DNA of 64,000 bases from Collimonas sp. OK307. GTDB taxonomy: Bacteria; Pseudomonadota; Gammaproteobacteria; Burkholderiales; Burkholderiaceae_D. The notes under the pieces were generated by a model, which made no database searches, was not told where the DNA came from, and was given only the letters and a program-made list of their open reading frames with translations. This document shows positions 37,240 through 45,964 of the stretch, one piece after another. The stretch covers positions 49,409-113,408 of the forward strand of contig NZ_FOQI01000017.1 of the NCBI RefSeq assembly GCF_900113705.1. Direction: 5' to 3'. The translations under genes and the position numbers were made by a program. The number at the start of each line of letters is the position of its first letter. Position 1 is the first letter of the stretch.

Positions 37240-37890
37240 CTAACTTTCGATTAGTCCGCGCCGCCGGGCGACCGACACGGCACCAGTCCTGCTTGTTGCG
37301 TCCAATTTCGAAAGTATGCTGGTCAAGTATTTTTTTACGGTACCAGGAGCGATGTTGAGATGATATGCGATCAGCTTGTTTGCCTCGCCATCTGCGACGT
37401 GCTTGAGAATCTCGGCTTCTCGAGCGGTCAGCGCATCTCCGGTTAGTCGGTTAGCTAGTTTTTCTGCGACCGACGACGGAATATAGCTTCGGCCAAAGCT
37501 AACGCATCGGATACATGAAATCAGCTCCTCTGGCGTCGTGTCTTTGAGCAGACAGCCTTTTGCGCCAGCACGCATACCCCGAAAAACATCCTCGTCTCCG
37601 TCAAACGTCGTCAGGATAACAATCAATGCGTCGCGCTTCTCGGCACGGATCTGCGTAATTGCCTCCACCCCGCCCATTTCTGGCATCCTCAGATCCATCA
37701 GCGTAATGTCCGGTTTATGCTTCCGCCACTGCTCAACTGCCTCTAGTCCGTTGGATGCCTGTCCGACGATTTCGACATAGCCTAAATCGTTCAGCAGCGA
37801 CGCGATACCGGCACGGACGACGCAATGATCGTCGGCAATCATGATACGTAGAGGTGCCACGGGGGGAAGTCTATCAAGAATGGTTTGCAT
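37240..37890 (-). CDS. NarL/FixJ-type response regulator, orphan
   Basis: 216 aa. Receiver domain with phospho-acceptor Asp in DITLMDLRMPEMGG (about residue 61), acidic DD at about 20-21 and Lys in GCLLKDTTPEE; then a LuxR HTH (LTAREAEILKHVADGEANKL). No histidine kinase is in the window, so the partner is unknown. Confidence 0.9.
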   Translation of the reverse strand: MQTILDRLPPVAPLRIMIADDHCVVRAGIASLLNDLGYVEIVGQASNGLEAVEQWRKHKPDITLMDLRMPEMGGVEAITQIRAEKRDALIVILTTFDGDEDVFRGMRAGAKGCLLKDTTPEELISCIRCVSFGRSYIPSSVAEKLANRLTGDALTAREAEILKHVADGEANKLIAYHLNIAPGTVKKYLTSILSKLDATSRTGAVSVARRRGLIES

Positions 37891-38102
37891 ATAAAATCCT
37901 AGGTAGTTCCAAATATAACGATCTACTTATGCTTTCTCCCCGCTTTTGAAGTTGCTCTCAAAATCTATAAAACAACGTAAGCACTGAGACTTCCTTAATG
38001 ATCTGCAAAATGAAAATTTCGGACCACCCACAGAATTACAATCGCAATCGGGCTATCAATTTCCTTTTTCATCTCCAACGAAAATCCCATTATTAAATCC
38101 TT

Positions 38103-39068
38103 CTAACGATCTAGGCGAAACTGTGACGGCGTGCGCCCAATAAGACGTTTGAACGCTCGAGCGAAGTGACGCAAATTGGTAAAACCCACTCGGTGTCCAA
38201 CGGCTGTCGTTGTCAAGCTCTTGAACACAGGCGATTTCAACATCCATGATGCTTGAGTGACACGAGCTTCAATGAGTAAACTCCCAAACGTTTGGCTGCT
38301 GGCACCAAGCGTTGCATGCAATACTGCAATGGGAATATCCAACTCACTCGCAATCTGAGCACCCGTAAGAGTGGTTTCAGCACATCGCTGCTTAATGCGA
38401 TCCCAAATACGCGCCTTCAATGCAAGATTTACGGAGGACACCAAGGACGATACCGTCCCACTAATATCAGCGGCGATAAGACTCAGCAGTGCGCCGAGAT
38501 GATCCAACAAGACTGATTGCGGTAGGGGGGCGTGGACCACGAATTCAGGGGAGAGTTGGGTTGCGAACGCCAGCAGTGGCGTTGCCCATCGAAAATCGGA
38601 AGTAATTAGGCGGCCTGTCAGCGCTGCTGGATCCGGAATCCATTGACGCAGCCACTGTTCGGGAAGCTTCAAATGAATCATCCGCCACGGGGAGAAAAAT
38701 TCTAAATCATGGGGAAAATTGGAATCGGTGATAACAGCAGAACCTGGCTTCAGGAACGTGAAGCCGCAATGTGTCAGAGCAACTTCGGAAGTAAGGGCGA
38801 TAAGGAGGTGATAGCTACGCTCTGTGCTAAGCGCAATTTCTTTTTTTCCTCGATGGGACTGATGTGCACTGCCTCCTTGTCGAATTACCGTTATCAAGCC
38901 AAGCTCACTTGAAAGCATTTCCGCCCGGAACGGTCCCTTCGCTCGACTTGCGACACGCATCGGACAGAGTGAAGACGATAACACGTCTGCAAAATAATCA
39001 ACTCGCTCGGTCTCTGTCACCTCTTCAGTCGACCAGTGCTGGATCGTAGATATAGTGTGATGGCTCAT
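38103..39068 (-). CDS. AraC-family transcriptional regulator
   Basis: 321 aa with the same layout as the one at 36108 (HWSTEEVTETERVDYFADVL start; HRVGFTNLRHFARAFKRLIG HTH end). The pair flank the response regulator, suggesting an old inverted duplication or a small regulatory island. Targets unknown. Confidence 0.88.
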   Translation of the reverse strand: MSHHTISTIQHWSTEEVTETERVDYFADVLSSSLCPMRVASRAKGPFRAEMLSSELGLITVIRQGGSAHQSHRGKKEIALSTERSYHLLIALTSEVALTHCGFTFLKPGSAVITDSNFPHDLEFFSPWRMIHLKLPEQWLRQWIPDPAALTGRLITSDFRWATPLLAFATQLSPEFVVHAPLPQSVLLDHLGALLSLIAADISGTVSSLVSSVNLALKARIWDRIKQRCAETTLTGAQIASELDIPIAVLHATLGASSQTFGSLLIEARVTQASWMLKSPVFKSLTTTAVGHRVGFTNLRHFARAFKRLIGRTPSQFRLDR

Positions 39069-39484
39069 TCTAGTTCTGTAGCGGAAGCATCGATGGAACT
39101 TACATGGTGTCTTTTTTTTGACATGAGCGAAACTGCGCGTGAAGTGGTTTTGGTCTAAAAAGCCTGAGATACGATAGCGATCACGATTGCTTTATGGTCG
39201 GCGTGAGATCCTGTGAATCAGTTCGGCGAATTGACCGCTGAATCTCCACTTCTAGGAGTCATTATTATCCTGACGCCATCATTTGAATTGCCTCACCGTG
39301 CCAGCGGTGTGATGTTGTTTTGACTTTGTGTGCCATCTGGGATCAGGCCTGGCGACGACGTCGAAGTCGTAGCGCGCCCGGACCAGTTCGTCAATGTCGA
39401 TGGCGGCGGCGCACAACTGCTCTATCTATTAACCCGGATTGGTGCACTTTTAACGTGCCATTTTGCAAATTATTAACGCGACAT
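39069..39484. other. intergenic, left edge of accessory region
   Basis: No gene. A 39340-39460 stretch has GC-rich, coding-like composition (minus strand frame reads AAAIDIDELVRARYDFDVVA) but no start and no recognisable family. Confidence 0.4.
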
Positions 39485-40933
39485 TTACACGCGCCCCTTA
39501 CTTTCGACTAATTCCCTGTAGTACCGCAGAATGCCCGGCTCATTGCCATCCGTTTGTATCCAGCCAAGCGCCTGCGATGTCGAATCGACTTGATCGTCAA
39601 ATTTCCCTTTTGGGAAGGTCGTCAATTCCGTCACATATGGATCCAGCCAGTGTGCTTTTTCAGGCAGCACCACAAACCCACCTTCAAACTGCGCAGTCTG
39701 TGCATTCATCCGCATGACCTTGTCTCCTTTCGGGACGATGCCTTTGACTTTTGAGAGGCCGTCGTTCCGTAGATCCTGGATCAATTGTGTCCCCGACGCT
39801 TTGTCTTCAATCAGGATAACGTTGGGTTTATACCGATTTGCCAGTTCAACAATAGACCGCTTTAGTTCCGGAAAGGCCATCCGTTTTCGGTACACATCGA
39901 TCAGGTAGCGCTTTTTCTGATAAATGCCCCAGGTGGTGCACACGCTAAAGTCACTTAATTCCGTTTCCTTACTAGCAGTGTCCCAGCTTTGAACGATCTG
40001 CTCATACTGTTGTGGCCACTCATGCGGCGCGGCATAGACCAGCCACTCTTCTTTGACCATGCCTCCGCCGCGCGGAACAGGTGACTGCTGATACTGGCCG
40101 GCAAAATTGTATTCTCCGATAGTGGCACGAATTTGCTGCAACACCTCGAACGGCTCACGCTCGGGATGCAGCACATCTCCGATTTGACGGATAACTGTCC
40201 GCGCACCGAATAAGGTGTCAAACGCGAACGACTCTTCCTGTTCCGCAATGGCGGGCAAGGACAACACTTCCCAACCTTCCTGCTCCAGGACGTGACCAAC
40301 CAAGTCGTCCAGATGCAAACGTTGCATGATCATGATCACGCGCCCTGTCTTCTTGTTATTTAGGCGACTTAATACGGTATGGTCGAACCATGCATTGACA
40401 GTTTGGCGTTGCACATCAGACAACGCCTCGTCCGGTTTGAGAGGATCATCAATAATAATGAAATCGGCACCCCGTCCGGTGAGTACGCCGCCGACCGACG
40501 TCGCCAAGCGTCCACCCTGCTTGGTCGTAGAAAAATCGGAGGCAGATGGGCGACCACTCATTAAGCGTGTCTCGAATACATCACGGTACCAGTCACTTGT
40601 CATGACGTTGCGGCAGTCAAGTGCGAGCTTGGCTGACAGATCCTGACCATAGCTTGCACAGAGAACCTGTGCGGACGGCAGATGGCCGAGAACCCATGCT
40701 GGAAATGCAATCGATGCGCAAATCGACTTGAGCGAACGCGGTGGCACGTTAATGATCAAACGACGGATCTCGCCACGCAAACACGCGTCTAACTTTGCGG
40801 CGATCAGGTCGATGCGCCAATTATGCTGATACGGCGTTTCGGGATTGAGTTGGATGAAGCAGCGATGAATGAACGCGCTCAAGTCATTTCGAAGCAGAAC
40901 CGCCCTTTCGGCGGGTGTCAGATTCAGGCTCAT
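39485..40933 (-). CDS. terL: phage terminase large subunit
   Basis: 482 aa. ATPase motor: Walker A-like PPRSLKS (64-70) and Walker B FIIIDDP (158-164). RNase H-like nuclease: QSWDTASK, LIEDKASG and KFDDQVDSTSQAL carry the acidic residues. It pumps DNA into phage heads, but no portal, capsid or tail gene is nearby. Overlaps the DUF5681 gene by ATGA; that gene is in the usual small-terminase-like position. Confidence 0.92.
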   Translation of the reverse strand: MSLNLTPAERAVLLRNDLSAFIHRCFIQLNPETPYQHNWRIDLIAAKLDACLRGEIRRLIINVPPRSLKSICASIAFPAWVLGHLPSAQVLCASYGQDLSAKLALDCRNVMTSDWYRDVFETRLMSGRPSASDFSTTKQGGRLATSVGGVLTGRGADFIIIDDPLKPDEALSDVQRQTVNAWFDHTVLSRLNNKKTGRVIMIMQRLHLDDLVGHVLEQEGWEVLSLPAIAEQEESFAFDTLFGARTVIRQIGDVLHPEREPFEVLQQIRATIGEYNFAGQYQQSPVPRGGGMVKEEWLVYAAPHEWPQQYEQIVQSWDTASKETELSDFSVCTTWGIYQKKRYLIDVYRKRMAFPELKRSIVELANRYKPNVILIEDKASGTQLIQDLRNDGLSKVKGIVPKGDKVMRMNAQTAQFEGGFVVLPEKAHWLDPYVTELTTFPKGKFDDQVDSTSQALGWIQTDGNEPGILRYYRELVESKGRV

Positions 40934-41367
40934 TTTGTGATCTCCTTTTTTAGTGACTGGTCATGCGTGGGCGCAATCGACGCCTGTTGCATCCGTTTGA
41001 CGATATTGGCAAGCACTTGCTGATCCGCTTCCGGGTTTGCCGATCGCTCTCCACTGTCGTCAATCTGATTGTCCAGAAATGGAAACAGCTGAAGCAATAG
41101 CTTGATGGCCACCGACTCACCAGCTGCAGCGCGGTTGACGACCTGCTTCATCGACGCCTCCAGCTTGGTGATCGATTTGCGTTGCCCATTCTCTGTAATA
41201 GTGACGCGTTCATTCAAGGCCGCTTGCAATGCCGTGGCGACATTGCGCTTTCCCTTCGGCCGGCCACTGGGATTGCCGGATTGTCCTTTTTTGAATTGGG
41301 TATCGGTCGGCGGTTTGCCATATCCGACAGGATAGTCTTGGTCCTTTTCCGTTTTCTTATGCGGCAC
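40930..41367 (-). CDS. DUF5681 protein (small terminase-like position)
   Basis: 145 aa from a GTG start at 41367, chosen by GAGGAG 7 bases upstream; the longer frame to 41514 overlaps the methyltransferase. Typical DUF5681 start TQFKKGQSGNPSGRPKGKRN. Ends overlapping terL. Probably DNA-binding and possibly the terminase small subunit, by position. Confidence 0.82.
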   Translation of the reverse strand: MPHKKTEKDQDYPVGYGKPPTDTQFKKGQSGNPSGRPKGKRNVATALQAALNERVTITENGQRKSITKLEASMKQVVNRAAAGESVAIKLLLQLFPFLDNQIDDSGERSANPEADQQVLANIVKRMQQASIAPTHDQSLKKEITK

Positions 41368-42721
41368 GATCGGTCTCCTCGCGCATTGCTGCCTGATTTC
41401 CTTCCCGCTCGGCAAAGGATTGACCGCTGGTAGCATGGATCGCCTGTTGTCCAGTATAGTTTTGCCAGCGGCGAATGGCGGTATCAACGTACAATGCATC
41501 GAGTTCAATGCCATAGCAGACCCGACCAGTGCGTTCTGCGGCCATCAGTGTGGTGCCGCTGCCCAGAAAAGGATCCAACACGATGTCGCCACGCTCCGAG
41601 CAATCGAGGAGTGCGTCAACCACCATCGCCACTGGTTTGACGGTCGGGTGCAACGCCAACAGATTGCCTTCGTCGCCGGTACGTTGAAACGAATTGACGC
41701 CGGGGTAGCGCCAGATGTTGGTGCGGTTACGTCCGTATTTACCTAACTGGACATTGTTAGTGTGTGGTGCTGTGCCGTGCTTGAACACGAAGACCAGTTC
41801 GTGCTGACTCCGGTACATGGAGCCCATACCGCCGCTATCTTTAGCCCACACACACACATTCTTGAGCTCGGTATAAACGGCGTTGCCGGCGGTGAGCATT
41901 TCCATCAGGTGCCGCCAATCCATACACAAAAAATTTATTGCGCCCGCTTTGCTGTGGCGCGCCATCAGTTCGCAGCTCGTCGTCAGGAATTGCGTGAATT
42001 CGGCCTGATCCATTTCGCCGCAGGCCATTGAAAATTCGCGATGTTTTATATTTCCCTTGCCGCCAACATGGCCGTCAATGGCAACGTTGTAGGGTGGATC
42101 GGAAAACACTACACCTGCGAGACGATCCTCCATCAGCCGGCTGTATGCAGCATGGTCAAGGGCATTGCCGCAGTGAATGCGATGTTCGTCTAATTGCCAA
42201 ACATCGCTGACCTGAGTGACGGCGACTGACGACAATGGGGGCACTTGATCGGCGGCGTCGGTTTTGCTCGGATTGCCCGTTTCGAGCCCTTCAATCCGGA
42301 AGTCGATCCCCCCCGTATCGAAGCCGGTCACTTCCAGACTGAAATCCAGATCCAGCAGCGACAGGTCTTTCAACTGCGTAGCCAGCAACTTATCATCCCA
42401 GGTGGCGTTTTCAGTCAGTTTGTTATCAGCGATCATGAACGCGCGGATCTGGGCTGGCGTCAGATGTTCCAGGCATATCGTCGGCACTTCGTGTTTTCCG
42501 AGATGTTCGCAAGCCAGCAGACGCCCATGTCCTGCAATTACTTGATCGCTGCCGTCAATGAGAATTGGTGCGTTGAACCCGAAGGTTTTGATGCTGGCTG
42601 CGATTTGCCGGATTTGTTTGCGGCTGTGCTGTCGCGGATTCTGCGGGTCAGGTTTGAGTTCCGCGGTATTGCGAAAAGTAATCGCGATTCTCGGTCCGCT
42701 TTGTTCTGTGCAGATGCTCAT
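41357..42721 (-). CDS. ParB-like nuclease domain + DNA methyltransferase
   Basis: 454 aa. ParB/sulfiredoxin-like N-terminal domain (about 20-115; VIAGHGRLLACEHLG, IADNKLTENA). Methyltransferase part with DPPYNVAIDG (208-217) before DPFLGSGTTLMAAERTGR (near residue 390), the beta-class order for N6-adenine or N4-cytosine methylation. AAGGAG precedes ATG. No restriction enzyme is adjacent. Common next to DUF5681/terL in phage-like islands, probably protecting element DNA. Confidence 0.9.
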   Translation of the reverse strand: MSICTEQSGPRIAITFRNTAELKPDPQNPRQHSRKQIRQIAASIKTFGFNAPILIDGSDQVIAGHGRLLACEHLGKHEVPTICLEHLTPAQIRAFMIADNKLTENATWDDKLLATQLKDLSLLDLDFSLEVTGFDTGGIDFRIEGLETGNPSKTDAADQVPPLSSVAVTQVSDVWQLDEHRIHCGNALDHAAYSRLMEDRLAGVVFSDPPYNVAIDGHVGGKGNIKHREFSMACGEMDQAEFTQFLTTSCELMARHSKAGAINFLCMDWRHLMEMLTAGNAVYTELKNVCVWAKDSGGMGSMYRSQHELVFVFKHGTAPHTNNVQLGKYGRNRTNIWRYPGVNSFQRTGDEGNLLALHPTVKPVAMVVDALLDCSERGDIVLDPFLGSGTTLMAAERTGRVCYGIELDALYVDTAIRRWQNYTGQQAIHATSGQSFAEREGNQAAMREETDRAA

Positions 42722-42849
42722 ATCAAGCTCCTTGAGAGCAGCCGATACAAGCTGTCTATAAGATGCGTATCGGTGCGCTCAAATTAATATCGAGACAGCC
42801 TGATAGCCATACTGTGCGCCCAAAACGGAACAGGGAATTTCTATTCAGT

Positions 42850-43428
42850 TCAGACCACATTTTTCTTGGGAATTGTTGCTTCTTTCGCTTTACGATCTTC
42901 CCGCAATACCTCGCGCACATAGTCAACAGTGCAACTCAACTCATTAGCAATATATTTGGCCATATGATGTTTTTTTACGTCGCTCCCAAGCTTTTTAGCA
43001 AGCGCTAGAATTTGTGGCGCAAGACCGTTTACTCGCCGGATTTTTCCACTTTTCTTGCCTCGATGGGCTGCGCGCTCGGTGGGACTCTCGCTGGAACGCA
43101 GCTGCTTCTCCCAATCCTTGTAGGCAGCTTCCAAGTCCTGAGCGACTGGCATAAGCTGGTTCGGCTTACCACTTTTTTGGCCCTCACGATACCAGCCAAT
43201 CGGCTCACCACTTGGCGACGTTTTCAGGATCGATCCAGTTATCGGAACCAATAAGTAACCGCCCACACGGGGTAGCTTGTCGTCGGATGTATCGATATCA
43301 AGAATCGTACCCGCAGCGTGCACGGCTTTGATTTCTGCAAGGCAGGCGGCTTCTTGACGTTTTCGCTCCTTACGATCGGCCGCAATCTGCGCCTCTATCG
43401 GATGTTCATCATCAATACTATCGTCCAT
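42850..43428 (-). CDS. hypothetical phage-island protein
   Basis: 192 aa, charged. N-terminal 40 residues are Lys/Glu-rich and probably helical; the C-terminal 60 residues (LAKKLGSDVKKHHMAKYIAN, VDYVREVLREDRKAKEA) look like an HTH-type DNA-binding segment. GAGG 9 bases before ATG. Divergent from the DUF2924 gene. Family not recognised. Confidence 0.65.
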   Translation of the reverse strand: MDDSIDDEHPIEAQIAADRKERKRQEAACLAEIKAVHAAGTILDIDTSDDKLPRVGGYLLVPITGSILKTSPSGEPIGWYREGQKSGKPNQLMPVAQDLEAAYKDWEKQLRSSESPTERAAHRGKKSGKIRRVNGLAPQILALAKKLGSDVKKHHMAKYIANELSCTVDYVREVLREDRKAKEATIPKKNVV

Positions 43429-43499
43429 AGCTATTCACCTCGTATACGACTTGCGTTCCTGTGCACACAGAGCGTCAATGGTGGGGAAAGGAACATGAT

Positions 43500-44003
43500 A
43501 TGCCTAAACTCGCCACTTCTCGCCAAGCCTCTGGTTCCGGCACATTAAAAATCGATCCCCATCACGTCGACGCGCTGAATGACCTGGATAATGTTGCGCT
43601 GCGTTCATTGTGGATCGAGCACTTTGGACGTGCACCACCCTTTCGTGCCCGTAAATCGCTGCTCATTGATTGTCTGGCCTACCGTATCCAGGAACAGGCA
43701 TTTGGTGGGCTCGCAATGAGTACGCGCACCCGCCTCAGAAAACTGGCGAGCGATGTCAACGAAGGCAAGAAGCCGATTCTGCTGTTTCAACCATCGATCA
43801 AACCAGGCACACGATTGATTCGTGCCTGGGGCGGGCAAACTCATGAAGTGCAAGTCATCGATGACGGCTTCACATATCGCGACCAGCGCTATACCAACTT
43901 GTCCGAGATTGCACGGGTGATCACCGGCAGCCGTTGGTCAGGACCGCGATTTTTCGGCATTCTTCGCAGCAACCCGGCAAAGGAAGTTAGCCATGGCCAA
44001 TGA
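43500..44003 (+). CDS. DUF2924 protein
   Basis: 167 aa from ATG 43500 (AAAGGAA upstream). DUF2924 pattern: LRSLWIEHFGRAPPFRARKS, GTRLIRAWGGQTHEVQV, YTNLSEIARVITGSRWSGP. These proteins almost always precede a large serine recombinase, as here (11-base overlap), and may be its directionality or DNA-binding partner, which is inference. Confidence 0.85.
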   Translation: MPKLATSRQASGSGTLKIDPHHVDALNDLDNVALRSLWIEHFGRAPPFRARKSLLIDCLAYRIQEQAFGGLAMSTRTRLRKLASDVNEGKKPILLFQPSIKPGTRLIRAWGGQTHEVQVIDDGFTYRDQRYTNLSEIARVITGSRWSGPRFFGILRSNPAKEVSHGQ

Positions 44004-45723
44004 GCGCCCCTCAACGTTACGCTGCGCCATCTATACCCGCAAATCGTCGGAAGAAGGACTGGAACAATCCTTCAATTCTCTCGACGCGCAGCGAGAAGCG
44101 TGTGAAGCATATATTCTCAGCCAACGCCATGAAGGTTGGCTGACGCTTGATACCCGTTACGACGATGGTGGCTTTTCTGGCGGCAGCATGGCCCGCCCTG
44201 CCCTGCAAGCATTGATGCAAGATATTGAAGCGGGAAAAATTGATTCCATCGTTGTCTACAAGGTGGATCGCTTGACCCGTGCATTATCTGACTTCGCCAA
44301 GATGGTCGATTTATTCGATGCTAAAAACGTCTCGTTCGTCTCTGTGACCCAGCAGTTCAATACTACGACATCAATGGGACGATTGACGTTAAATGTGCTG
44401 CTATCGTTTGCCCAGTTTGAACGCGAAGTCACTGGCGAACGCATTCGCGACAAGATTGCCGCTTCTAAGAAGAAAGGTATGTGGATGGGTGGACGAGTGC
44501 CAGTGGGCTACGATGCCGTGGAGCGTAAGCTGATTGTCAATCCAGTCGAGGCGATGCACGTTGTACACATCTTTGAGCAATATCTGGCTTTGGGTTGCGT
44601 GGCAAAGCTGAAGGCGGAGTTAGACTTGCAGAAAAATTTCAGCAAGATTCGGATCAGTCGCACCGGCAAGACTTCCGGCGGACAGCCCTACTCGCGGGGT
44701 GCCTTATATGAACTGCTCCAGAACCGACTGTATATCGGTGACACGATGCATCGGGATCGGCATTATCCGGGAGAGCATGCGGCAATCATTCCAATGCCGC
44801 TGTGGGACAAGGTACAGGCAAAGATGCAGGACAATGTACAAGGCCATCGCTCCGGGTCACGTGCCAAGGAGCCTAGTTTATTAGTCGGAATGGCCTACGA
44901 TGGTCATGACCGGCGATTAACACCCAGCCATACCGTCAAGCGTGGCAAACGGTATCGCTATTACGTGTCGCACCCAGGATGTGCGAATGCGACATCAGCG
45001 GATCGCCGGGCAGTGCGTATCCCGGCACAGGATCTGGAAAATGTCGTCATCACCCGAATTCATCTGTTTCTCACCTCGCACCAAACATTGCTCGATGCGT
45101 TGGCATCAAACGGCTTGGATGCCAATGACCAGAATACATTGATGCAAGCAGCGTGTAAGCATGTCGAAGCCTGGCCTGCCGCGGCACCAACAACCCGCCG
45201 TCAGTTTCTGCAAGCGATTGTCAAGCGCGTGACGGTCAAGGACGAGACCATCGATATCACACTCAACAGCTCTTCCCTACGGGATGCACTCTTGCCGATG
45301 CGTACGGTGACGTCCAACTGTGTGTTCGGCCAGGAGGAGTCACGCACAAGCGAGAACGCCATCGTATTGACAGTCGATGCGCGCTTGGCCCGGTGTGGCC
45401 TTGAAGTACGCCTGATACTGGCAGGGGAAGAAACAAAAGACAAACCCTCGCGGATCAGCCAGTCGCTTGTCAAAGCGATTGCACGCGGACGTAGCTGGTA
45501 TGAGCAACTCATATCGCTAGAAAAGGTCAAGTTGACTGATTTGGCAGCGGCAAGCGGCGTAAATGACCGGTATGCGAGCCGAATTTTGCGATCGGCATTT
45601 CTGGCACCAGATATTGTAGAAGCGATTCTCGATGGGCGACAGCCGACGGGCATCACTTTGGACAAGATGCTGGATGACTTGCCGCTTGGCTGGGCAAAGC
45701 AACGACAAAGATTCGGCTTCTAA
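43993..45723 (+). CDS. large serine recombinase
   Basis: 576 aa. Resolvase-type catalytic domain (about 8-160): CAIYTRKSSEEGLEQSFNSL with nucleophile Ser at 18 or 19, and KVDRLTRALSDFAKMVDLF. Recombinase domain (about 175-270, WMGGRVPVGYD) and a zinc-ribbon region (SHPGCANATSADRRAVRIP). Integrates or excises the element by unidirectional att recombination. A tRNA-Thr-like sequence lies 40 bases past its stop. Confidence 0.93.
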   Translation: MANERPSTLRCAIYTRKSSEEGLEQSFNSLDAQREACEAYILSQRHEGWLTLDTRYDDGGFSGGSMARPALQALMQDIEAGKIDSIVVYKVDRLTRALSDFAKMVDLFDAKNVSFVSVTQQFNTTTSMGRLTLNVLLSFAQFEREVTGERIRDKIAASKKKGMWMGGRVPVGYDAVERKLIVNPVEAMHVVHIFEQYLALGCVAKLKAELDLQKNFSKIRISRTGKTSGGQPYSRGALYELLQNRLYIGDTMHRDRHYPGEHAAIIPMPLWDKVQAKMQDNVQGHRSGSRAKEPSLLVGMAYDGHDRRLTPSHTVKRGKRYRYYVSHPGCANATSADRRAVRIPAQDLENVVITRIHLFLTSHQTLLDALASNGLDANDQNTLMQAACKHVEAWPAAAPTTRRQFLQAIVKRVTVKDETIDITLNSSSLRDALLPMRTVTSNCVFGQEESRTSENAIVLTVDARLARCGLEVRLILAGEETKDKPSRISQSLVKAIARGRSWYEQLISLEKVKLTDLAAASGVNDRYASRILRSAFLAPDIVEAILDGRQPTGITLDKMLDDLPLGWAKQRQRFGF

Positions 45724-45762
45724 GGAAGCTACTCCAGCTCTTTGATCGATGCAGTTCTCGCG

Positions 45763-45825
45763 GATTCGAACTGGCGACTTACTGATTACGAATCAGGCTT
45801 CAAATTTTGAACCGGACGCCCAATC
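45763..45825. repeat. junction repeat 1, tRNA-Thr(CGU)-like fragment
   Basis: On the minus strand 45796-45763 reads like the anticodon and T arms of tRNA-Thr(CGU) (TTCGTAA anticodon loop, GTTCGAATC T loop) but has no acceptor or D arm. It is followed by AAATTTTGAACCGGAC (45802-45817). The same pair at the same spacing recurs at 51920-51955. Likely a serine recombinase attachment junction. Confidence 0.55.
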
Positions 45826-45964
45826 ATCCCAGGAGAAGAAGCAAAAAATGATGTTTCGCGGCTCAGCCAGTAACTTCGATAAATTGAGGAATGCCGATTG
45901 ATATCGAAAGCCGAAAGTCGCAAATCGGCCAGATCCAGGCCATCGTGGTCAATCCGATTTTTGG

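Noticed and set aside
45763..45796. Functional tRNA-Thr gene
   Set aside because: Only anticodon and T-arm-like sequence; D arm and acceptor stem are absent and the T stem does not pair.
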